Origin: Actinacidiphila bryophytorum
Lineage (GTDB): Bacteria; Actinomycetota; Actinomycetes; Streptomycetales; Streptomycetaceae
Reading direction: 5' to 3'
DNA length: 64,000 nucleotides
Assembly (NCBI RefSeq): GCF_016916835.1
Contig: NZ_JAFFIX010000029.1
Location: 38,947-102,946 of the forward strand
The notes under the pieces are model-generated. The model had not been told where the DNA came from. It made no database searches and saw nothing but the letters and a program-made list of their open reading frames with translations. Positions 57,283-64,000 of this stretch are shown here, one piece after another. The position numbers and the translations under genes are program-made. Position 1 is the first letter of the stretch. Each line of letters begins with the position of its first letter.

Positions 57283-60200
57283 TCACCGGTCCGCCCTGCT
57301 TCCGTTCCGACCGGCCCTGCCGGATGCGGAGTCGGCGGTCACGGGGGCGGTCGTGGGGGCGGCGGGTCCGGCGAGCAGCCTGCGGCGCAGGCCCGCCATG
57401 TTCGATCCGGCCGGGCGCGGGGTGCCGGAAGCCGCGGGCGCACCGTCCGCGGCCCGGGCGGCCTCCGCAGGTGCCTGCCCCCGCGCTGCTTGCGACTTCT
57501 GCGGCACCGCGGTGACCGGGCCGCCGAGGCGGTAGGTGTCCCGGGCGAAGGGGTAGCCGGGCAGGTTCACCCGCCGTGGCGCGGCGTCGTACAGCCCGCC
57601 CCAGTCCAGGTCGTAGCCCTGGCAGTACAGGTCGGCCAGCGCCTGCAGCGTCTCCAGCGGGTCCCGGCGGCGGGTGACCAGCTCCTCGCCGTACCGGCGG
57701 ATCCCCGGGGTGCCCTCGAAGCCGCGGGGCACCTGCCCGCGTACGACCGCGGGCGACCGCTCGCCCTCGGCCGCGGCGCGCAGCCGCTCCAGCGCCTCCG
57801 CCCGGTCGGCGGCGATCACCGCGACCCGGTGGTCGAGGTGCCGGCGGCCCGCCATCAGGGTGTACGCGACCGCGCCGATGTCGGCCGCCTCGTCGGCGAG
57901 CACCCGGACGAGGTCGCCGATCCGCTCGCGCAGGGCGTCCTCGGTCCGCGCGGACACCAGCAGCAGGTGGTACGGGGCAGCCGCCGCGGCGGGCGCGGGC
58001 TCCGCTGCGTACTGCGACACCACGAGGTGGGCGTTGGTGCCGCTGAGTCCGAAGGCGCTCACCGCGCCGGTCAGCGGCCTGCCGTCCGGCGACTCCCACG
58101 GGCGGGTGGCGCGGTTGACGTAGAAGGGGCTGCCCGCCCATTCGATGAACTCGTTCTGCTCCTCCACGTGCAGGCTCGGCGGAAGGGTGCGGTGCCGCAG
58201 GGCCAGCACCAGGCTGATCAGGCTGACCACGCCCGACGCGGCGAAGGAGTGGCCGAGGTTGGCCTTGGTGGAGGTCAGCGCGCAGTAGCCGGTGCCTTCC
58301 GTACGGCCGCGGAAGGCGTCGTTGAGCGCGTTGACCTCGACGGGGTCGCCGAGCCGGGTCCCGGTGCCGTGCGCGACGACGTGGGTGACCTCGTCCGCGT
58401 CGATGCCGAAGCGGTCGTGGACCTGCCGGACGAGCGCGGCCTGCGCCACGCCGCTGGGTGCCGCGATGCCGTTGGTGCGCCCGTCGTAGTTGATGCCGCT
58501 GCCCCGGATGACCGCGTGGACCGGGTCGCCGTCGGCCACGGCCTGCGAGAGCCGTTTGAGCACGACCACGGCGACCGCCTCGGCCGGCACCATGCCGTTG
58601 GCGCGCCGGTCGAACGCGAAGCACCGCCCGTCCGGGGAGAGCAGCCCTGCGCCCGCCATCCCGGCGATGGTGTCGGGGTGCAGCAGCAGCGTGACACCGG
58701 CCGCGAGGGCCGTGTCGCACTCGCCGCTGCGCAGCGACTGGCAGGCCTGGTGGGTGGCCACCAGACCGGAGGAGCAGGCGGTGTTGATGGCCATGTTGGG
58801 GCCGCCGAGGTCGAGGAAGTAGGCCAGCCTGGCGGCGAGCACTCCCTCGTGCTGGGAGGTGACGGTCGTCTCGGCGCCGGTGGTGAGGTGGTGGTCGCCG
58901 CCCTCGACGCCGACGAACATGCCGACCCGGTCGGCCTTGAGGTGGGCGTCGGACTGTCCCGCGTCCTCCAGCGCCCGCCACGACTCCTGGAGCAGCAGCC
59001 GCTGGCGCGGGTCCATCATCTCCGCCTCGCGGGGCGAGATGCCGAAGAACAGCGGGTCGAACTCGTAGGCGCCCGGCACCCAGCCGCCCTGCCAGGGGCC
59101 GGTGAAGCGCTCCGGGTCCTGGGCGGTGACGACGTCGCGGCCCTCGCTGAGGATGCGCCACAGCTCGCCGGTGTCGCGGGCTCCGGGGAAGCGGCCGCTC
59201 ATGCCGATCACGGCGATCGCGTCGTCGTCGGCGGGGGCGAAGTCGGGGGTCGGCGCCGCGGTCGGTCCGGTGACCGTTCGCGTGACGCGCAGGGCGCTGC
59301 GCCGGACGCGGGCGGTGCCTTCGTCGGTCGCGGATTCGTCGGCCGCCGGGGGTTTCCCTTGGGGCTGTCCGTAAAGGCCGCGGATCTGCGTCCCGTGCTC
59401 CGCCAGGTAATACCGCGTCAGGTGCGCGGGCGTCGGGTGGCCGAAGAACATGGCGGGGGTGATCTCGACGCCGAAGTGCTCGGTGAGCTGCTGGGCGAAC
59501 TGCGGCAGCCGGATGGAGTCGAAGCCGAAGTCCGCGAAGTTCGCGTCGGCATCGAGCCGGTCGGGGGCGATCTTGAGCAGGCGTCCGATGATGTCCCTGA
59601 TGTCGCGGGTGACGTTCTGCTCGGACGTCAGGCCCCGCAGGCCGGGCCGCTCTGCGGGCGCCGGTGCGGCAGAGGTCGCGGGGGCGGCCAGGGTGAGACC
59701 GGTGAGGGTCAGGACGGGGGTGCCGTCCGCGGTGCACAACTCGACGTCCAGCCCGGCCGCCCCGCTGCGGACCACGGCCCAGGCGGCAGGTCCGTCCCCG
59801 GCCGCGCGCAGCTCCCGCAACTCCCCCAATGCCTCCGGGTGCCCTTCCGCTCCCAGGAAGTCGGCCGCGCCGAGCAGCGCAGCGGTGCAGGCCGCCGTGT
59901 CCGCGGTGCCGGCGGCGAGTTCGACCAGCAGCGTGCCGCTGCCGACGTGGAAGGCGCGGGCGCCCTGGTGCTCGGAGCCGGCCGGTTCGGTGCGCGGGCA
60001 GCGGGCTCGTAGCGCGGCCAGGTCGACGGCGGCCCGGGCGCCGTCCGCGGCGGAGGCCGTACGCCCGGTGGCGTACACCACCGGGTCCTCGCCGGAGCCG
60101 AACACCTCGAAACGGACGTCTCCCTCGGGGGCGGTGGCCAGTGCCACGTGCAGCTCTGTGGGGCCGTCGAGGCGGGGCGCCGGTCCGTGCCAGCGCACCT

Positions 60201-63200
60201 CGCGTACGGCTGCGGCGGGGCGGCCGCCGGCCAGGTGCAGCGCGGCGCGGGCCATCTCCAGCAGCACCAGGGCGGGGAAGCGGGCCGCGCCGCCGACCGC
60301 CGGGGTCAGGAAGGGCTCGCGTCCGGTGAAGGTCGAGCTGTAGCGCACCTCCGCGAGGTCGGAGGTGTTGCGGTGCAGCAGCGGGTGCAGGGGCCGCGCG
60401 GCCGGCGCCGGGCTCTCGTCGATCCAGCACCGCTCGCGCGCGAAGGGGTAGGCCGGCAGCGCAATCCGCCGCGGGCGGCCTGCCGGGTACAGCCGTGACC
60501 AGTCGACGGCCTGTCCCGTGGTCCAGGCCTGCAGCACACGGTCGTGGCGGCCCCGGTCGAGCCAAGTGCCCACCGGCAGCGTGCCCGGGTCGCGGCCGGC
60601 CCTGCCGCGGTGCCACTCCCCCGTGCCGCCCGCGGCGAAGGCCCGCAGCCGGTCGCGGACCGCGCCGACGGTGCCGGCCCGGAAGGCCAGGCGCTCGGTC
60701 ATCGCCTCCCGGCCGGTCTGCAGGGTGTGCACCAGCTCGGTGAGGTCCACGCGCGCCGTGTCGAGGAAGTCGGCGAGCCGGACGGCCGACTCGCGCAGCC
60801 GGTCCTCGTCCTTGGCCGACAGCACGACCAGGCCGGGGGCGGCGGGCATGCGGACCGGCGGCGCCGCCGCGTACTCCTCCACGATCACGTGGGCGTTGGC
60901 GCCGCCCGCCCCGAAGGACGAGATGCCGGCGCGGCGCGGGCTGCCGTCGGTCGGCCAGGGGGCCGCCCCGCGCTGGACCCGCAGCGGTGTGCCGGCGAAG
61001 TCGATGTGCGGGTTGAGCGCGTCCGTGTGCAGGGTCGGGGCGATCTCGCCGTGCCGCAGCTGGAGCAGCACCTTCGTCAGACCCGCGATGCCCGCGGCGC
61101 TCTCCGCGTGGCCGATGTTGGACTTCACCGAGCCGATCGCGACGGGCCGCGTGCCGTTGCGGAGGGCGCCCGCGAGGCCGGCGATCTCGATGGGGTCGCC
61201 GAGGGAGGTGCCGGTGCCGTGGGCCTCCACGTAGCTGACGGTGGCGGGGTCGACCCCGGCCCGGTCGAGGGCCTCGGCCACCACGGCCCGCTGGGCGGTC
61301 GGGTCGGGCACGGTGTAGCCGTTGGTGCGGCCGCCATGGTTGACGGCGCTGCCCTTGATCACCCCGTGGATACGGTCGCCGTCCGCGACCGCCCGCGACA
61401 GCGGCTTGAGCAGCACCGCACCGACACCCTCGGCAGGCACGAACCCGTCTCCCCCGGCGCCGAACGCGGCACACCGGCCGGCCTCGGAAAGGAAGCCGCC
61501 CTGGCCCAGCATCAGGAACTTGTTGGGGTGGACGGAGACGTTGACGCCGCCGGCGATCGCCAGGTCGGACTCGCCGCGCCTGATGCTCTCGCAGGCCAGG
61601 TGGATCGCGGTGAGCGAGGCCGAGCACATGGTGTCGACGGCGAGGCTCGGGCCGGTGAAGTCGCCGAAGTACGACACCCGGTTGGCGATGGACGCGGCGC
61701 TGCCTGCCATGGCGACGGGCTCGCCGGCCAACTGCTCCTGGACTCCGTAGAGCTGGTATTCGGAGTACATGACGCCGACGAAGACCCCGACTTTTCCTTG
61801 CGCGTTGAGCGCGTCGCGGGTGTAACCGGCGTCCTGGAGCGTGGCGTAGGAGCATTCGAGGAAGAGCCGCTCCTGCGGATCCACCAACTCGGCTTCCACC
61901 GGGGAGATGCCGAAGAACAGCGGGTCGAAGCGGTCGACGCCGGTGAGGAATCCGCCGCGCCAGGTGCGGCCCGGCGTGGACGCCCAGCGGTCGGCGGGCA
62001 CGTCGGTGACGCTGTCGCGGCCCGCCCGCAGGTTGTCCCAGAAGGCGTCGAGGGTGTCGGCGCCCGGATAGCGGCCCGCCAGGCCGACGATCGCGACGTC
62101 CTGCTCTGCGATCTGCGCCGTGGGCGCGCCCGCGGGCCGGGGGCGTGCGTCCACGGCCGGCTCGCCGACCGCGCGCCGGGCGGGGGCGGGGGCGGGGGCG
62201 GGCGTCGGCGGGGCCTGCCGTGGGGCTGCGGCGGCCAGGACCTCCGGGTGGGTGCGCTCGAAGTGGGCGGCGAGCGACACCAGCGTGCGGTGCTCGAACA
62301 GCAGGGTGCTGCCCACCTCGCCGAAGACCTGCCGGAGGCGTGCCGTGAGCTGGACGACGACGATCGAGTCGATGCCGAAGGACTCGAAGGGGGCGCGCGG
62401 GTCGAGGTCGCCGGCCTCGACCTTCAACGCCTCGGCGAAGAGGGCACGCAGCATCTCGACGCCGTGCTCGCGCAGGGCCGCCGGGGGCTGTTCTGCCACG
62501 GCCGGCGGTGCTGCGCGGTCCGCCGCGGTCCGCGGCTCGGACAGCAGCGAGATGACGCCGTCGCTCTCGGCGACGATCACGTGGTGGGGCAGGTCGCGGT
62601 CCGCGCCGAGCGGGAAGGCGACGGTACGGAACCCGACGTCGCCCAGCGCGCGGCGCCAGGTGGCGGGGGCCAGCACGGGGCCGCCCGGGATGCGCAGCTC
62701 CGCGTCCTCGGAGAGCCACCAGCCTTCGAGCAGCCCGAAGGTCAGGTGGACCCACACCTCGTTCCTGGTCAGCTCGTTGACGAGCAGCAGCCCGTTCGGC
62801 CGCAGCAGGGCCTTGGCGTGCGCGAGGGTGCGGTGCATGCGGCGGGTCGCGTGCAGGACGTTGGTGGCGATGACGAGGTCGTACGCGCCGAGGTCCACCT
62901 CCTGCCCCGCCGGGGAGCGTTCGATGTCGAGCAGGCCGTAGGCGAGGTAGGGGTTGTCAGGGCCGTAGGTGTCCTCGGCGTGCTGGAGGAAGGCCGGGGA
63001 CAGGTCGGTGTACCGGTACTCGGCGATCGCGTCGCCGAAGAGGCGCAGCCGCGGGAAGACCGTGGCGCTCGTCCCGCCGGTGCCCGCGCCGACCTCCAGG
63101 ATGCGTATCCGGGCGGCCGGGTCGGCGGCCAGGCGGCGCTGGACGTACGCGGCCACGGCGTCCGCGAGGACGCCGTTGAAGAAGTCGGCCAGGCGGTTGC

Positions 63201-64000
63201 CCTGGTAGAGCCCCTGGACGAGGTCCATCGAGGAGTTCGGGAAGAGGATCTCGGTGGCCAGCCGGCGGCCGGTCAGCACGTCGGGCAGCGCCGCCAGCAC
63301 GGTGTCGATCAGCACCACCTGCGTCCGGTAGTCCGGTCCCGCCAGGACGGTGGCCTTGGTACGCCCCCACTCCTGCCCGGCGGACGCCGACGCGGGCCGC
63401 AGCGGGGTGCAGGACCCGCCGTCGTAGCGGACCTGGCCCTGCGCGGCCAGCAGGCGCAGGGTCGCGTCGAGCCAGCGGCCGAGGTGGCCGGGGGCCAGGG
63501 CGGCGACGTCCTCGACCGGCCCGGTGAACCATCCCGTCGCGAGCAGCCGGTCCCACAGCAGCTCGGCGAGGAGGCCGTCGATCCCGCCGCCTGCCGGCGC
63601 CTGGGTCTCCCGGGTGAGATCCGCCAGCGTGTGGGCGGTGAGCAGGGCGTGCTCGTCGGCGTCGACGCCGAGGGCGCGTATCCGCTCGGCGTACGCCGCC
63701 AGGCGTACGCGGTCCCAGCCGTACTCCTCCAGCGGGGCCTGCGGGTCGATCGCCGAGCCCTCGACTCCCAGGACGTCGGATACGGTGCCGAGCACGGCAG
63801 CCGCGCCGGGGCCGGGCGGTGCCGCCGAGGGCAGGTCCACGGGCACCTCCGCCGAGGCGCACCGCGCCTCCAGGTCGGCCTGGAGGGTGGCGGCCAGGGC
63901 GGGCAGCGGGGTCGGCGCGCCGACCGGGACGGGGGCGATCGTGACGCCCGCGATGTCGACGGTGCCGGTGGTGTTGAGGAAGCCCGCGTGGACGCGCGGC
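57283..64000 (-). CDS. Trans-AT-type polyketide synthase, C-terminal part (5' end cut by window edge)
   Basis: The frame stays open to the right edge, so the N-terminus is missing; about 2240 residues are visible. In order (nt): carrier-like remnant without Ser (about 63.7 kb, EEYGWDRVRL), C-methyltransferase (about 62.6-63.3 kb, ILEVGAGTGGTSATVF), ACP1 (Ser near 62363, FGIDSIVV), KS1 (Cys near 61625 in DTMCSAS; EAHGTGTSLGDP; KSNIGHAESAAG), degenerate DH (about 59.9-60.4 kb), ACP2 (near 59514, FGFDSIRL), KS2 (Cys near 58775 in NTACSS; VAHGTGT; KANLGH), then a post-KS linker and stop with no carrier. No acyltransferase domain is present, so acyl units come from a trans-acting AT. Confidence 0.92.
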   Translation of the reverse strand, partial: PRVHAGFLNTTGTVDIAGVTIAPVPVGAPTPLPALAATLQADLEARCASAEVPVDLPSAAPPGPGAAAVLGTVSDVLGVEGSAIDPQAPLEEYGWDRVRLAAYAERIRALGVDADEHALLTAHTLADLTRETQAPAGGGIDGLLAELLWDRLLATGWFTGPVEDVAALAPGHLGRWLDATLRLLAAQGQVRYDGGSCTPLRPASASAGQEWGRTKATVLAGPDYRTQVVLIDTVLAALPDVLTGRRLATEILFPNSSMDLVQGLYQGNRLADFFNGVLADAVAAYVQRRLAADPAARIRILEVGAGTGGTSATVFPRLRLFGDAIAEYRYTDLSPAFLQHAEDTYGPDNPYLAYGLLDIERSPAGQEVDLGAYDLVIATNVLHATRRMHRTLAHAKALLRPNGLLLVNELTRNEVWVHLTFGLLEGWWLSEDAELRIPGGPVLAPATWRRALGDVGFRTVAFPLGADRDLPHHVIVAESDGVISLLSEPRTAADRAAPPAVAEQPPAALREHGVEMLRALFAEALKVEAGDLDPRAPFESFGIDSIVVVQLTARLRQVFGEVGSTLLFEHRTLVSLAAHFERTHPEVLAAAAPRQAPPTPAPAPAPARRAVGEPAVDARPRPAGAPTAQIAEQDVAIVGLAGRYPGADTLDAFWDNLRAGRDSVTDVPADRWASTPGRTWRGGFLTGVDRFDPLFFGISPVEAELVDPQERLFLECSYATLQDAGYTRDALNAQGKVGVFVGVMYSEYQLYGVQEQLAGEPVAMAGSAASIANRVSYFGDFTGPSLAVDTMCSASLTAIHLACESIRRGESDLAIAGGVNVSVHPNKFLMLGQGGFLSEAGRCAAFGAGGDGFVPAEGVGAVLLKPLSRAVADGDRIHGVIKGSAVNHGGRTNGYTVPDPTAQRAVVAEALDRAGVDPATVSYVEAHGTGTSLGDPIEIAGLAGALRNGTRPVAIGSVKSNIGHAESAAGIAGLTKVLLQLRHGEIAPTLHTDALNPHIDFAGTPLRVQRGAAPWPTDGSPRRAGISSFGAGGANAHVIVEEYAAAPPVRMPAAPGLVVLSAKDEDRLRESAVRLADFLDTARVDLTELVHTLQTGREAMTERLAFRAGTVGAVRDRLRAFAAGGTGEWHRGRAGRDPGTLPVGTWLDRGRHDRVLQAWTTGQAVDWSRLYPAGRPRRIALPAYPFARERCWIDESPAPAARPLHPLLHRNTSDLAEVRYSSTFTGREPFLTPAVGGAARFPALVLLEMARAALHLAGGRPAAAVREVRWHGPAPRLDGPTELHVALATAPEGDVRFEVFGSGEDPVVYATGRTASAADGARAAVDLAALRARCPRTEPAGSEHQGARAFHVGSGTLLVELAAGTADTAACTAALLGAADFLGAEGHPEALGELRELRAAGDGPAAWAVVRSGAAGLDVELCTADGTPVLTLTGLTLAAPATSAAPAPAERPGLRGLTSEQNVTRDIRDIIGRLLKIAPDRLDADANFADFGFDSIRLPQFAQQLTEHFGVEITPAMFFGHPTPAHLTRYYLAEHGTQIRGLYGQPQGKPPAADESATDEGTARVRRSALRVTRTVTGPTAAPTPDFAPADDDAIAVIGMSGRFPGARDTGELWRILSEGRDVVTAQDPERFTGPWQGGWVPGAYEFDPLFFGISPREAEMMDPRQRLLLQESWRALEDAGQSDAHLKADRVGMFVGVEGGDHHLTTGAETTVTSQHEGVLAARLAYFLDLGGPNMAINTACSSGLVATHQACQSLRSGECDTALAAGVTLLLHPDTIAGMAGAGLLSPDGRCFAFDRRANGMVPAEAVAVVVLKRLSQAVADGDPVHAVIRGSGINYDGRTNGIAAPSGVAQAALVRQVHDRFGIDADEVTHVVAHGTGTRLGDPVEVNALNDAFRGRTEGTGYCALTSTKANLGHSFAASGVVSLISLVLALRHRTLPPSLHVEEQNEFIEWAGSPFYVNRATRPWESPDGRPLTGAVSAFGLSGTNAHLVVSQYAAEPAPAAAAAPYHLLLVSARTEDALRERIGDLVRVLADEAADIGAVAYTLMAGRRHLDHRVAVIAADRAEALERLRAAAEGERSPAVVRGQVPRGFEGTPGIRRYGEELVTRRRDPLETLQALADLYCQGYDLDWGGLYDAAPRRVNLPGYPFARDTYRLGGPVTAVPQKSQAARGQAPAEAARAADGAPAASGTPRPAGSNMAGLRRRLLAGPAAPTTAPVTADSASGRAGRNGSRADR

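Noticed and set aside
57283..62755. Continuous alternative minus-strand frame running from the PKS region into the adenylation gene
   Set aside because: Only the part below 57193 has adenylation motifs; the rest is an Arg/Pro-rich shadow of the PKS in another frame.

Overview
The window is very GC-rich and dense with genes. It has the habits of a streptomycete: frequent GTG and TTG starts, four-base GTGA/ATGA gene overlaps, leaderless-looking starts, SARP/AfsR-type and TrmB-LuxR-type regulators, and TTA (bldA-type) codons in two pathway regulators. It reads as a chromosomal-arm or accessory stretch of a Streptomyces-like actinomycete, holding parts of three specialised-metabolite loci separated by ordinary accessory genes.

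Region 1 (1-8707, partly cut by the left edge) is a tightly coupled minus-strand operon: GTP cyclohydrolase II, WD40 protein, SUMF1/FGE-fold protein, PLP beta-substitution enzyme, SAM methyltransferase, serine-acetyltransferase-like enzyme, ATP-grasp ligase. The first three plus the methyltransferase match the ToxB/ToxC/ToxD/ToxA set of toxoflavin (azapteridine) biosynthesis. The PLP/SAT/ATP-grasp trio is an addition that suggests an aminoacylated azapteridine. A divergent LuxR-type regulator with two TTA codons probably controls it.

Region 2 (8770-13190) is mixed: a flavin/F420 oxidoreductase-fold protein, a RibD/DHFR-fold reductase, a dienelactone-hydrolase-like protein, and a secreted metzincin-type protease with a secreted partner.

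Region 3 (13236-26863, minus strand) is the most striking: an apparently undescribed RiPP locus. It encodes a 63-aa peptide coupled to a SARP regulator, a 46-aa acidic-leader precursor followed by two hairpins, a glycosyltransferase fused to a DUF6895-like domain, a radical SAM/SPASM enzyme, a second DUF6895-like protein, an MFS exporter, a cyclase/AAA signalling protein, a subtilisin-like protease, a GAF protein and an ATP-grasp peptide ligase. Nearly every junction overlaps, so the set is probably one transcription unit.

Region 4 (27414-37794) is accessory: a lower-GC AAA ATPase island bracketed by direct repeats, SMI1/KNR4, GyrI-like (internally deleted), hydrolase and 2H-phosphoesterase genes, gene remnants, and a large NB-ARC/TPR regulator.

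Region 5 (38048-55612) is rich in secreted and housekeeping-like proteins: a CHAP protein with a seven-fold repeat propeller, a deaminase, a 2274-residue GH92 mannosidase-CBM-FN3-PAP2 phosphatase fusion, a lamin-tail protein, a metal-binding-type regulator with DUF3291, metallophosphoesterase, AraC, HD, GlxA and GNAT proteins.

Region 6 (55625-64000, cut by the right edge) is the 3' end of a trans-AT-type PKS (cMT, ACP, KS, degenerate DH, ACP, KS, no AT and no final carrier) followed by a free-standing adenylation enzyme.

All assignments come from reading motifs; no database search was possible.
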